Source of the DNA: DATBLE01 sp963841405
Lineage (GTDB): Bacteria; Actinomycetota; Thermoleophilia; Gaiellales; Gaiellaceae
Reading direction: 5' to 3'
DNA: 64,000 nucleotides
Assembly: GCA_963841405.1 (NCBI GenBank)
Contig: CAWJCM010000003.1
Location: 1 to 64,000, forward strand
The notes beneath the pieces are model-generated. The model was not told where the DNA came from, ran no database searches, and was given only the letters and a program-made list of their open reading frames with translations. A program made the position numbers and the translations under genes. Positions 33,164 through 41,297 of the stretch are shown piece by piece; position 1 is the first letter of the stretch; each line of letters begins with the position of its first letter.

Positions 33164-34053
33164 CACACCTTCGCGAATCGCTCGGCGCCGGCGACGACCA
33201 GCTCCATCACGGTGCCGACCGAGAGCTCCATGTTGCCGTTCTCGACCACCGGCACGCCGCGGACGCGAGCCTGGTCGCGGATGAAGTCCTGAAGCTTCCG
33301 GATCTCGCCGATCGCGTCGAGATACTTCTGCACCGGCCGCAGGCCTTCAGAGTGCGCATCCCGAACCCAGAAGTGTGACGCGTGCAGATCCTCGTCCTCG
33401 ATCGCCAGCACGCAGTGGACGACGAGCGCACCCTCGACGGGCGGGAGCATGCCCGGCACGAGGTGGACCCCCTCGAGCACGAGCGACCAGCCCTCGGTCA
33501 GCGCCCGGTCGATCAGCCCCCGCACGCCGATCAGGACGTTGCGCGTCTGCTCGAGGAACCCCTCGACCGTGCCGAGCCCGTCTTCCGCCGGTGGCACCTC
33601 GAAGCTCGAGTAGTGGATCGAAGGCATGAAATCGCGCTTCAGGAACGCGCGCATCGTCTGACGAACGAAGTCGGTGGAGGTGACTCGCGTGATGCCGAGC
33701 CGGTAGGCGACCTCGGTCGCGACCGTCGACTTCCCGGTGCCCGTAGCTCCCCCGATCAGCACGATGATCGGGAGGTCGAGCTCGCGAAGCGCCTCGTAGC
33801 GACGGAGCCGGCGGATGGCCTGCGAGCCCTCGTTCTCGCCGAGCACCTCGAGAGCGAGCTCCTCGAGCCGGTCGAGGTCGATCGCCTCCTCCCCGCGCTC
33901 CGCGAGGTCGGCGGCGACGCGCAGGGCCAGCTCGTACGCCCGCACGGCGGGAACACCGGCCGCGATCAGCGCTCGCGCCATCAGGCCCCTCGAGTACGGG
34001 AGTCCGTCCCTCCCCCCGAGCGGGAGCGGGTCGGCGTGTCTCGGCTCTGTCAT
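33163..34053 (-). CDS. 2-phosphoglycerate kinase (2,3-DPG-forming)
   Basis: 296-residue protein like archaeal 2-phosphoglycerate kinase, which phosphorylates 2-phosphoglycerate to 2,3-diphosphoglycerate. Residues 1-90 form an ATP-cone-like regulatory region (YSRGLMARALIAAGVPA, LERLEELALEVLGE-like), then a P-loop IIVLIGGATGTGKSTVATE (about 96-114), STDFVRQTMRAF and LEGVHLVPGM. The start ATG at 34053 is 2 bp from the cDPG synthetase stop. The pair supplies the two steps of cyclic 2,3-diphosphoglycerate synthesis. Confidence 0.88.
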   Translation of the reverse strand: MTEPRHADPLPLGGRDGLPYSRGLMARALIAAGVPAVRAYELALRVAADLAERGEEAIDLDRLEELALEVLGENEGSQAIRRLRRYEALRELDLPIIVLIGGATGTGKSTVATEVAYRLGITRVTSTDFVRQTMRAFLKRDFMPSIHYSSFEVPPAEDGLGTVEGFLEQTRNVLIGVRGLIDRALTEGWSLVLEGVHLVPGMLPPVEGALVVHCVLAIEDEDLHASHFWVRDAHSEGLRPVQKYLDAIGEIRKLQDFIRDQARVRGVPVVENGNMELSVGTVMELVVAGAERFAKV

Positions 34054-34055
34054 CG

Positions 34056-35231
34056 TCAGACATTCTCCCGCGCGACGGCCCCGGCTGCCACCTCCGCCAG
34101 CTCGAGCAGCGCCTCGTCCAGGTCCGGAGCGACGACCTCGTTCGCGGCGAGGACGACGTCGAGCCCGCGGGCAGCGGCATGCTCGGCGACGACGTCGACC
34201 GCGGCCGCCTTCAGCTCGGTGACGTAGACGTCGGCGTCGACGCCCTCGAGCTCGCGTTCCAGCCGGGGCCGGTCGGCGAGACTCTGCGACGCGAAGACCA
34301 CGTTCTCGAGGTGGTCGAGACGAGCCGGCCCGGCCGTGAAGACGGCCGCTCGTCGGCCGTCGAGCGGCTCGGCTGGCCGTAGGCGCAGGTCGAAGCGCAG
34401 CGCGCGGCGGCCGAGCGCTGCGGCGGCCGCTGCCACCTCGGGGCTCATGGTCAGAACGAGGTCGCTGATCAGCGCGCGAAACGGGTTGAGCCCGGAGTCG
34501 AGGTCGTGCGCGACGAGGATGCGGGCGCCGGCGGCGACCGGCGGGATCGCGGCGCCGCTGCCGTCGAAGACGACCAGGTCGGGTTCGAGCTCCGCGGCCA
34601 GCCCGGCACCCTCGAGCACCGTCGACGTGAACGTCGCTCCGGCGAGGCCGCCGCCGCAACGACGGCACCCGATCGTCGGCACGCCGGCGAGCGCGGCGAT
34701 CTCCAGGTGGTCGGAGCCCGCATGGCGGCCCGAGCGCGACAGCGCCAGGAGATCGTCGAGCGACGGGGCAGCGTCGATCATTTCCGGCCGGGCGGGGCCG
34801 CCGCGGCCCATCGCCACGACGACGACGTCCCGGTCACGAGCGAGCAGCCCGGCGAGACGGCTCGTCACGGCGGTCTTGCCGACGCGCTTGCCGGTCCCGA
34901 TCACCGCCAGCGACGGCAGGGCGAAGGGTTCGAACACCGGGGCCTCGAAGCGGAAGTCGGCGCCGATGTAGGGGACGCCGGCGGCGAGTGTCCTCGAGGC
35001 CAGCCCGAAGCGCTGCCTCGGCCCCAGTACCGGCTCGTCCGACAGGTCGACGACCACGTCGGGCCGGTGCTCGGCAATCGCCTCCTCGAGGCCGGCGCCG
35101 AGCGGTACGCCGTATTCCTCGCCGCCCCGGAGCTTCTCCGTGCCGCCGACGAGCACGGCGGCGACGAAGTCGTAGGGCAACCCGGCGAAGGCATCGCGAA
35201 CGACCGGCGGATAGTGCTCCCCGTCGATCAC
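34056..35231 (-). CDS. cpgS: Cyclic 2,3-diphosphoglycerate synthetase
   Basis: 391-residue protein matching the archaeal cDPG synthetase that closes 2,3-diphosphoglycerate to cyclic 2,3-DPG with ATP. The N-terminal IDGEHYPPVVRDA motif and the P-loop GTGKRVGKTAVTSRL (about 133-147) are the key features, with VVAMGRGGPARPE and TIGCRRCGGGL. The start is unclear: GTG 35231 has AGGG 8 nt upstream but leaves a short first strand; CTG 35249 overlaps the phosphoesterase stop (CTGA) and would give a longer strand AVAVIDGEH. Operon with 2-PG kinase and glpX. Known as a thermophile solute in some methanogens. Confidence 0.86.
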   Translation of the reverse strand: MIDGEHYPPVVRDAFAGLPYDFVAAVLVGGTEKLRGGEEYGVPLGAGLEEAIAEHRPDVVVDLSDEPVLGPRQRFGLASRTLAAGVPYIGADFRFEAPVFEPFALPSLAVIGTGKRVGKTAVTSRLAGLLARDRDVVVVAMGRGGPARPEMIDAAPSLDDLLALSRSGRHAGSDHLEIAALAGVPTIGCRRCGGGLAGATFTSTVLEGAGLAAELEPDLVVFDGSGAAIPPVAAGARILVAHDLDSGLNPFRALISDLVLTMSPEVAAAAAALGRRALRFDLRLRPAEPLDGRRAAVFTAGPARLDHLENVVFASQSLADRPRLERELEGVDADVYVTELKAAAVDVVAEHAAARGLDVVLAANEVVAPDLDEALLELAEVAAGAVARENV

Positions 35232-35245
35232 CGCAACGGCCCTGA

Positions 35246-36043
35246 TCAGCTTCGCGACGAGAGCTCTCCCTCGATCCGGGCCGTGTACTTCTCGAACTCG
35301 AGCGTCTCGGTCGAGAACTGGATGATCCGCTCCTGGCCGTGAAAGGGGTAGCGGCGCCAGACCGACACGTGCGCCCCTTCGACCTCGATCACGTTGTAAC
35401 AGGGCCGCGTGTTCCCGCGCAGCCGAAGCGACGAGACCGTGCCCGCGTTGAGGATGAACATGTTCTCGAGTCGCCATGCGTACGGAACGTGCTTGTGCCC
35501 AGAGAGAACCATGTGCACCCGTGCCCGCTGAAGGCACTCGAGGGCGTCGCCGGCGTCGTAGACGACGTTGCGCTCGCGACCCGTGCCCGGCACCGGCAGG
35601 AGGTGGTGGTGGAGGACGAAGATCCGGAGGTCGGAGTCCTCGGCGAACTGTTCCTCGATCCACGGATAGCGGCCGCGGCCGATCTGGCCGTGGTCGAGAT
35701 CCGGCTCGGTCGAGTCGACTGCCACGACCGTGGTCGGGCCGATCCGCAGGACCGAGTTCCGCTGCCCGAACAGCTCCTCGAAGTGGATGTAGCCGACGTT
35801 GCGCGCGTCGTGGTTTCCGGGGATGACGACGAGCGATTGGCACTCCAGGCGCGACAGGTATTCCTTCGCCTGCACGTATTCCGGCTTGAACCCGAACGTG
35901 GTCAGGTCGCCGGAGCAGACCACGAGATCCGGGTCGAGGTCGTTGATCTCGGAGATGGCGCGCTCCATGAGGTTGGGGACGAAGTAGGGCCCGCCGCAGT
36001 GCAGGTCGGAGATGTGAGCGATCGTGAACTGCCCCGCAGCCAT
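35246..36043 (-). CDS. Metallophosphoesterase
   Basis: 265-residue calcineurin-like phosphoesterase. Metal ligands are in HISDLHCGG (Asp13, His15), SGDLTTFG (Asp46), PGNHDAR (Asn77, His78), VLHHHLLP (His145-147) and SGHKHVP (His183, His185). It is the first gene of the cDPG operon and overlaps the possible CTG start of the synthetase. It could hydrolyse cDPG or 2,3-DPG, or an unrelated phosphodiester such as cAMP; the substrate is inferred only from context. TAGACT ends 6 nt before the ATG. Confidence 0.9.
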   Translation of the reverse strand: MAAGQFTIAHISDLHCGGPYFVPNLMERAISEINDLDPDLVVCSGDLTTFGFKPEYVQAKEYLSRLECQSLVVIPGNHDARNVGYIHFEELFGQRNSVLRIGPTTVVAVDSTEPDLDHGQIGRGRYPWIEEQFAEDSDLRIFVLHHHLLPVPGTGRERNVVYDAGDALECLQRARVHMVLSGHKHVPYAWRLENMFILNAGTVSSLRLRGNTRPCYNVIEVEGAHVSVWRRYPFHGQERIIQFSTETLEFEKYTARIEGELSSRS

Positions 36044-36086
36044 GGCCCAAGTCTAGGGGTGTCCGGATCGGCGGGTATCCTGACTG

Positions 36087-36458
36087 GTGTCGATGCTCGA
36101 GACCCCCGATTTCCAGGCATATCGCGGCGCCGAGCCACCGCTGTTCCAGAACGAGGCCGAGCTCGAGTGCGCCAAGATCCTGGACTACTACGGCGTTCCC
36201 TGGCTGTACGAGCCGCGCACCTTCGAGCTGGAGGTCGACCAGGACGGCCGTGTCCTCGAGGCGTTCGCACCCGATTTCTACCTGCCCGAGCAGGACCTGT
36301 ATCTCGAGATCACGGTCATGAAGCAGTCGCTCGTCACGCGCAAGAACCGCAAGCTCCGGAAGCTCAAGGAGCGCTACCCCGAGGTCAACATCAAGCTCTT
36401 CTACAAGCGCGACATCGAGCGCCTGGGTCAGCGATACGGTCTGAAGCTCGCCAGCTGA
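36087..36458 (+). CDS. PD-(D/E)xK-like protein of unknown function
   Basis: 123-residue protein with the pattern of PD-(D/E)xK nuclease-fold proteins: Glu in the first helix (QNEAELECAKILDYYG, 21-36), Asp63 in FAPDFYLPEQD and Glu74 in LYLEITVMK, followed by a Lys-rich helix (RKNRKLRKLKERYP). The spacing fits a minimal nuclease-like fold but the catalytic Lys is displaced, so activity is uncertain. GTG at 36087 has TATCCT 5 nt upstream; ATG at 36093 is the alternative. It shares a promoter region with the divergent phosphoesterase. It precedes hpt. Confidence 0.72.
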   Translation: MSMLETPDFQAYRGAEPPLFQNEAELECAKILDYYGVPWLYEPRTFELEVDQDGRVLEAFAPDFYLPEQDLYLEITVMKQSLVTRKNRKLRKLKERYPEVNIKLFYKRDIERLGQRYGLKLAS

Positions 36459-36462
36459 TCCG

Positions 36463-36496
36463 CATCGGTGACAGGCTCGAGCCTGGCACCGATGCT
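36463..36496. repeat. Long palindrome upstream of hpt
   Basis: Two 17-bp arms meet without a loop: GCATCGGTGACAGGCTC and GAGCCTGGCACCGATGC, 16 of 17 pairs matching. The core TGACAGGCT recurs at 3147-3166. It lies between the stop of the 36087 gene and hpt and could serve as a terminator-like hairpin or an operator. Confidence 0.65.
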
Positions 36497-36553
36497 GTCG
36501 CTCACCTCGGCCCTGCGGGCGCGCACGTCCCGCGCGACGACCGCGTCGGCGAG

Positions 36554-37060
36554 GTGTACCTCTCCGCCGAGGAGATCGCGACCCGCGTGGCCGAGCTCGG
36601 CGCCGGGATCGCCGCCGACTACGAGGGCCGCGAGCCGCTGCTGGTCGCGTCGCTGAAGGCGAGCTTCGTCTTCCTCGCCGACCTGACGCGGGCGATCGCG
36701 ATCCTCCACCACGTCGACTTCGTCGAGCTGGCGGGCTACACGTCCGACGAGACCGGCGGGACGCCGGCGATCCGGTTTCTGAAGGACCTGGATGCGCCGC
36801 TCGAGGGACGCGATGTCGTGATCGTCGAGGACGTCGTCGACACGGGTTTGACGCTCAACTACCTCGTGCGCACCTTCACGCTGCGCTCGCCTCGCTCGCT
36901 CGCCGCCGTAACGCTGCTCGACCGCCCGTATCGCCGCCTGGTCGAGGATCTGCCGGTCCGGTACGTCGGCTTCACCGTCCCCGACGAGTTCTTCGTCGGC
37001 TACGGCTTCGACATCGAGGAGCGGTACCGGAACCTGCCGGACCTCCACATCCTCCGTTAA
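36554..37060 (+). CDS. hpt: Hypoxanthine phosphoribosyltransferase
   Basis: 168-residue type I phosphoribosyltransferase for purine salvage (hypoxanthine or guanine plus PRPP to IMP or GMP). The PRPP loop is VVIVEDVVDTGLTLNYL, with the flexible loop region VELAGYTSDETGG and the C-terminal purine pocket FVGYGFDIEERYRNLP. GTG at 36554 (VYLSAEEIATRV) is the only normal start codon in frame, and it lacks about 7 residues present in relatives; no -10 box or strong Shine-Dalgarno is seen. A composite repeat starts at the base after the stop. Confidence 0.92.
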   Translation: MYLSAEEIATRVAELGAGIAADYEGREPLLVASLKASFVFLADLTRAIAILHHVDFVELAGYTSDETGGTPAIRFLKDLDAPLEGRDVVIVEDVVDTGLTLNYLVRTFTLRSPRSLAAVTLLDRPYRRLVEDLPVRYVGFTVPDEFFVGYGFDIEERYRNLPDLHILR

Positions 37061-37177
37061 AACGGTGGAACCCATGGTTCCCCCGTTGGCCCCTCCTGTG
37101 CTCGCTCGCTTCGCTCGCATTACGAGCTGTCGCGTCCAGCCGCAGTGAGCCGCGCCCGCCATGTCGGTCGCGGCGAC
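37061..37177 (+). repeat. Composite repeat (A block, arm, B block)
   Basis: Copy 7. The palindrome AACGGTGGAACC / GGTTCCCCCGTT (37061-37087) follows the hpt stop with no gap. The arm GGCCCCTCCT continues into CTCGCTCGCTTCGCTCGC, and the B block at 37149-37177 reads CCCGCCATGTCGGTCGCGGC. The B block ends at the stop codon of the M23 peptidase gene on the other strand. Confidence 0.78.
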
Positions 37178-37178
37178 G

Positions 37179-38345
37179 CTAGAGATATCCGAGCGGGTCC
37201 ACTGCCTGGCCGTTGACGCGTACCTCGAAGTGGAGGTGCGGCCCGGTCGAGTGGCCGGTGGAGCCGACGTAGCCGATGATCTCGCCGCCGGCGACCTGCT
37301 GGCCGACCGAGACCGCGATCCGGGACTGGTGGCCGTAGGCGGTGGCGAGGCCCCCGCCGTGGTCGATCACGGTCAGGTTGCCGTAGCCTCCGAGCCAGCC
37401 CGCATAGATGACCGTCCCGGAGCCGGCAGCCGCGATCGGCGTGCCGTACGCGGCCCCGAGGTCGATGCCCTCGTGCATCCGGCCCCAGCGCCAGCCGAAC
37501 GGGCTCGTGATCGGCGCGCTCACGGGCCAGCCCAGCTGGCCCGAGCCCGTGCGCTGGACGGTCGAATGCGACTGGGCCGCCTGGATTTTGGCGGCCAGCT
37601 CGGCACTCACCTCTTGGAGCGAGTCGATCTCGCCGGCGTCGGCCCGCTCCCGTGCGCTCAGCGACGCGAGGTCGGCCTTCTTCCTGCTCTGGGCGTCGAC
37701 GAGCGCCCCTCTGCTGGCCAGCAGCTCGTCGCGCAGGACGCGCGCCTGGTGCACGCGAACCGCGAGGATCTTCGCCTGGCGGAGCATGTCGCGGCGCGCA
37801 GCCTTCGTGCGGGCGAGCCCGACCGCCACCCCGTCCCTGGACGACCTTACCGCGTCGGCGATCTGTCGGTCCCGGCCGGCAACCAGCTTGACGTAGTCGA
37901 GACCGTCGAGGAACGCCGAAAAGCTACTCGAGGAAAGCAGAATGGAGAGCTCGTCGGGCGTGTTCGACTCGTAGGCCGCGACGAGCCGGTGGTTGAGCCG
38001 TCCGAGCGCGATGCGGTACTCGGCCCGCAGGAACGCGAGCCGGTCGGTCTGCACCTGGAAGAGCGCGTTCAGCCGGTTGAGCTTGACCTCGCGCAGCTGG
38101 AGCTCGTGCTCGAGCGGGGCGAGGCGCAAGGAGACGTCGCCGACCTGCCGCTCCAGCCCGCGGATCCGGCCCGAGACGTCGCCGATCTCCTGCCGGAGCG
38201 ACTCCTCCTGCGCCTGCGCCGCAGCGACCCGGTCCTGGAGGGTCGCGATCTTCGCATCGACCGACTGCTTGCGGTCGACGATGTCGGCGCCGGCAGGCGC
38301 AGCGACGACGAGCAGGGCGACCAGGCCGAGGGCGAGGCGGCGCAT
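37179..38345 (-). CDS. Murein hydrolase activator-like M23 peptidase
   Basis: 388-residue exported protein: signal peptide (1-20), a long coiled coil (about 25-250) and a C-terminal M23/LytM domain (about 280-388). The metal-site motifs are MHEGIDLG and GPHLHFEVR. The layout is that of EnvC/NlpD-like or actinobacterial RipA-linked factors that cleave or activate cleavage of peptidoglycan cross-links at division. AGGA lies upstream of the ATG; the gene follows a small Pro-rich gene by 45 bp. Confidence 0.93.
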   Translation of the reverse strand: MRRLALGLVALLVVAAPAGADIVDRKQSVDAKIATLQDRVAAAQAQEESLRQEIGDVSGRIRGLERQVGDVSLRLAPLEHELQLREVKLNRLNALFQVQTDRLAFLRAEYRIALGRLNHRLVAAYESNTPDELSILLSSSSFSAFLDGLDYVKLVAGRDRQIADAVRSSRDGVAVGLARTKAARRDMLRQAKILAVRVHQARVLRDELLASRGALVDAQSRKKADLASLSARERADAGEIDSLQEVSAELAAKIQAAQSHSTVQRTGSGQLGWPVSAPITSPFGWRWGRMHEGIDLGAAYGTPIAAAGSGTVIYAGWLGGYGNLTVIDHGGGLATAYGHQSRIAVSVGQQVAGGEIIGYVGSTGHSTGPHLHFEVRVNGQAVDPLGYL

Positions 38346-38390
38346 TCCTGGTGGTTTCGCCGGCTGGGCAGGCGACCCTGCCCGAAGGAG

Positions 38391-38570
38391 CTAGGCGTTC
38401 CCCGGCGGCTGCGGCTCGGGCACGATCGCCGGCCCGGGCGGCTCGTGTGGGACGGGCTCCGGCTCGGGAACGACGACCGGCCCAGGTGGGTCGGAGGGAG
38501 CCGGCGACGGCTCCGGCACCGGCGCCGGGACGCCGGGGCTGGGAGGCGGATCAGTCTGGGACGTGGGCAT
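38391..38570 (-). CDS. Small proline-rich protein
   Basis: 59-residue frame from ATG 38570 to TAG 38391, made mostly of Pro, Val and Glu (for example PSDPPGPVVVPEPEPVPHEP). It overlaps the end of the ccmI-like gene by 20 bp. Its composition is what a short extended linker peptide would have, but GC-rich sequence can also produce such frames by chance. Possible non-coding sequence. Confidence 0.4.
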   Translation of the reverse strand: MPTSQTDPPPSPGVPAPVPEPSPAPSDPPGPVVVPEPEPVPHEPPGPAIVPEPQPPGNA

Positions 38571-38859
38571 CTGCCCGCGGTGTTCCCCGGTCGAGCGCTT
38601 TCAACGCCTCCGCGGCCTCGCGGCGTAGATCACCGACCAGGCCGCGGTAGTCCTCGTCGGAGATCTTCCCGGTCCGGTGGTCGAACTCGAGCTCCTTGAG
38701 CGCGCCCAGCGCCCGGTCCCGCTCCTCCTCCATGGCGAGACGCTCGGGCGGCGGCTCCGCCGGCAGGACGTCCGTCTCCCGTCCCAGAAACGGCCGCGCG
38801 ACGAACCACACGGCGACCACCGCCAGCAGGCCGCCGAGCACGAGCGCAGCTGTGAGCAC
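38551..38859 (-). CDS. CcmI-like N-terminal membrane protein
   Basis: 102-residue protein with one N-terminal helix (about 3-22) and a helical cytoplasmic part (LAMEEERDRALGALKELEFDHRTGKISDEDYRG) matching the short membrane domain of cytochrome c biogenesis protein CcmI/CycH, but without its TPR domain. It begins one base downstream of the ccmF stop, so it belongs to the ccm operon. CcmI/CycH helps present apocytochrome c to the heme lyase; this minimal form would keep only the anchor and coiled part. Confidence 0.75.
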   Translation of the reverse strand: MLTAALVLGGLLAVVAVWFVARPFLGRETDVLPAEPPPERLAMEEERDRALGALKELEFDHRTGKISDEDYRGLVGDLRREAAEALKALDRGTPRADAHVPD

Positions 38860-40860
38860 TCAGGCCTGCGGTTCGGGCGCGGGCGCCAGGCGCCCATAGC
38901 GGATCGCGAGCCGCCGCTCCTCGCGTGCGTCCGGCCAGAGCGTGATCACCGAGCCGAGCACGAAGACGAGCCCGGCGAGCCAGATCATGTTCACGAGCGG
39001 GTTGATGATCGCCTTGAAGTCGATCGTCCCGTTGCCGTTGACCTGCTCCGTGATCAGGAAGAGGTCTTCGCCGGTCAGCCAGTCGGAGCGGATCGCCACC
39101 TCGTTCGAGACCTGCTGCTCGACCGGGTAGTCGTTCTTGCCCGGGTGCATCACCGCGATCCGGGAGCCGCCGCGGTAGACGTCGATCGTCGCCCGCTCCT
39201 CGATCGCGTTGGCCGATCTCGCTTTCGTCAGCCCTCGATAGACGAGCGTGTAGTCGCGCACCTTCAGCGACTGGCCAGGGCCCAGGCGGGCACTTCGGGA
39301 GGTGTCGTAGGCACTGGAGCCCGCGATCCCGATCGCGAGCAGCACGATTGCCGCGTGGACGACGTAGCCGCCGTACCGGCGGCGGTTGCGCGCGATCAAC
39401 GAGGTGAACGCGTGCGGCACCGAGTCGCCCGAGAGCGTCCTCCGCGCGGCCGTCCCGCGGGCGAATTCGAGCACGATCGTCCCCGCGACGAAGGCCGAGA
39501 ACGTGTACGCGATCAGTCCGGGCATGGACGAGCCTGCGCCGAGGGCGATCAGCAAGATCCCGACGGCGAGGGCGAACGCGGTCGGCCCCAGGAAGATGCG
39601 CTTCAACGACGAGAGCGAGGCGCGCCGCCAGGCGATCAGCGGCCCGATCCCCATCAGCAGGAGCAGCGGCAGCCCGAAGCTCCGGAAGAAGAAGTTGTAA
39701 TAGGGCCGGCCGACCGTCACCGCCTCGCCGCGCACGGCCTCGGAGAGAATTGGGAACGTCACCCCCCAGAGGATGGTCAGACAGAGGGCGACGAGCAGCA
39801 GGTTGTTGTAGAGGAAGGTCGCCTCGCGGGAGACGAGCGACTCCAGCTTCGTCTTCGCGCGCAGCATGGGCAGCCGGTAGAAGAGCAGCGCGAGCGAGCA
39901 GGCGACGACGAAGCAGATGAACCCGAGGAACCAGGGGCCGATCGAGCTCTCCGTGAAGGAGTGAATCGAGTTCAGCACGCCCGATCGCGTCAGGAAGGTT
40001 CCGAACAGGGAGAGCGAGAACGCCAGTATCACGAGCAGCATGTTCCAGACCTTCAGCATCCCCTTCTTCTCCTGCACCATCACCGAGTGCAGGAAGGCGG
40101 TCGCCGCCAGCCAGGGCATCAGCGCCGCGTTCTCGACCGGGTCCCAGGCGTAGTAGCCGCCCCACCCCACCTCCTCGTACGCCCACTTGGCGCCGAGCAG
40201 CTGGCCGACCCCGAGGAACAGCCAGGCGGCCAGCGTCCAGCGGCGGGTGGCGACGATCCAGCGCTCGTCGGTCCGGCCTGAGAGCAGTGCGCCCATCGCG
40301 AAGGCGAACGGCACGGTCAGCCCGACGTAGCCGAGGTACAGCATCGGCGGGTGGATCTGGAAGTACGGGCTCTGCAGGCTCGGGTTCAGCCCGGCGCCGT
40401 CCACGTTCGCGAGCTGGGTGTGAAACGGGCTGGCGACGAAGACGACGAGCATCGAGAAGAACGCCGCGACGACTCCCAGTACGGGGACGACCCAGACGAC
40501 CAGCTCGCGCCCCGCCTTCCGGTCGAGCAGCACGGCGGCGGTGCTGTATCCGGTCAGCACGAGCAGCCAGAGCAGCAGCGAGCCCTCCTGGCCGCCGTAG
40601 AAGGAGGCCAGCTTGTACGGCGTCGGCAGCTCGCGGCTCGTGTGCTGCGCGACATAAGTGAACGTGAAGTCGCTACGGGCGAGCGCGACCAGCAGGACGA
40701 CCGAGGCGACGAGCGTGCAGGCGAAGGCGGCGACGAGCGCGTTCTGCGCCGAGCGCGAAAGCCGGCGCCGCCGCGTGTGCGCGCCCCAGAAACCGGCCGC
40801 GACCGCGTAGAGGGCGAGCCCGAAGCAGACGACGAGCGCTGCCCTACCGAGCTCGGGCAT
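38860..40860 (-). CDS. ccmF: Cytochrome c heme lyase CcmF
   Basis: 666-residue CcmF with about 14-15 membrane helices, the integral membrane protein that joins heme from CcmE to apocytochrome c. The WWD-type heme-handling motif is WGGYYAWDPVENAALMPWL (about 240-258), with conserved His residues in FQIHPPMLYLGYVGL and in FLHSVM. Length is near the family mean (about 650). It is preceded by ccmE (3-bp spacer) and followed by the ccmI-like gene. ccmA, ccmB, ccmC and ccmD are not in the window. Confidence 0.96.
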   Translation of the reverse strand: MPELGRAALVVCFGLALYAVAAGFWGAHTRRRRLSRSAQNALVAAFACTLVASVVLLVALARSDFTFTYVAQHTSRELPTPYKLASFYGGQEGSLLLWLLVLTGYSTAAVLLDRKAGRELVVWVVPVLGVVAAFFSMLVVFVASPFHTQLANVDGAGLNPSLQSPYFQIHPPMLYLGYVGLTVPFAFAMGALLSGRTDERWIVATRRWTLAAWLFLGVGQLLGAKWAYEEVGWGGYYAWDPVENAALMPWLAATAFLHSVMVQEKKGMLKVWNMLLVILAFSLSLFGTFLTRSGVLNSIHSFTESSIGPWFLGFICFVVACSLALLFYRLPMLRAKTKLESLVSREATFLYNNLLLVALCLTILWGVTFPILSEAVRGEAVTVGRPYYNFFFRSFGLPLLLLMGIGPLIAWRRASLSSLKRIFLGPTAFALAVGILLIALGAGSSMPGLIAYTFSAFVAGTIVLEFARGTAARRTLSGDSVPHAFTSLIARNRRRYGGYVVHAAIVLLAIGIAGSSAYDTSRSARLGPGQSLKVRDYTLVYRGLTKARSANAIEERATIDVYRGGSRIAVMHPGKNDYPVEQQVSNEVAIRSDWLTGEDLFLITEQVNGNGTIDFKAIINPLVNMIWLAGLVFVLGSVITLWPDAREERRLAIRYGRLAPAPEPQA

Positions 40861-40863
40861 GGG

Positions 40864-41259
40864 TCAGTGGGTCTGCTTGGGGGTGTACTTCGACGGGCAC
40901 TTGGTGATCAGCGTGCCCGGAATCGCGGTGAAGACCCCACTCGCATACCGGCCGTCGACGACGATGTCACCGCCTGCCTTGAACGCGTCCGGGACCGTGC
41001 CCTTGTAGACGACGGGCACCGTCGCGGTGCCGTTCTTGTCGCGGAGGAGAAAACGGAGGCCGCCGCCGTGGGCGTCGCCGGTGATCGGCTTCAGCACCAC
41101 GCCTGTGAGGGACACCTTGCCCGAATGTCCCGAGAGCGAGCTCGGCCGGAGCGAGGGCGTGCCGCCGCCCGCGATCGACGAGTAGAGCAGGAACACCGCG
41201 AGGACGGCCGCCACCGAGAGCGCGATCACGAGGCGCGCCGGACTGCGTCTGCGAGCCAC
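40864..41259 (-). CDS. ccmE: Heme chaperone CcmE, CxxxY variant
   Basis: 131-residue CcmE: one N-terminal helix (about 10-27) and a periplasmic OB-fold that holds heme and passes it to CcmF. The covalent heme site is normally HxxxY; here it is Cys121-Pro-Ser-Lys-Tyr125 (ITKCPSKYTPK), the CxxxY form known from archaea and Desulfovibrio (the system I* pattern). The gene is a ccmE-ccmF-ccmI-like unit. GTG at 41259 has TAGAAT 6 nt upstream, so the operon message is probably leaderless. Confidence 0.92.
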   Translation of the reverse strand: MARRRSPARLVIALSVAAVLAVFLLYSSIAGGGTPSLRPSSLSGHSGKVSLTGVVLKPITGDAHGGGLRFLLRDKNGTATVPVVYKGTVPDAFKAGGDIVVDGRYASGVFTAIPGTLITKCPSKYTPKQTH

Positions 41260-41297
41260 GGCAGGATTCTACCCCCCGCACGCGGGGAGGAACACCG

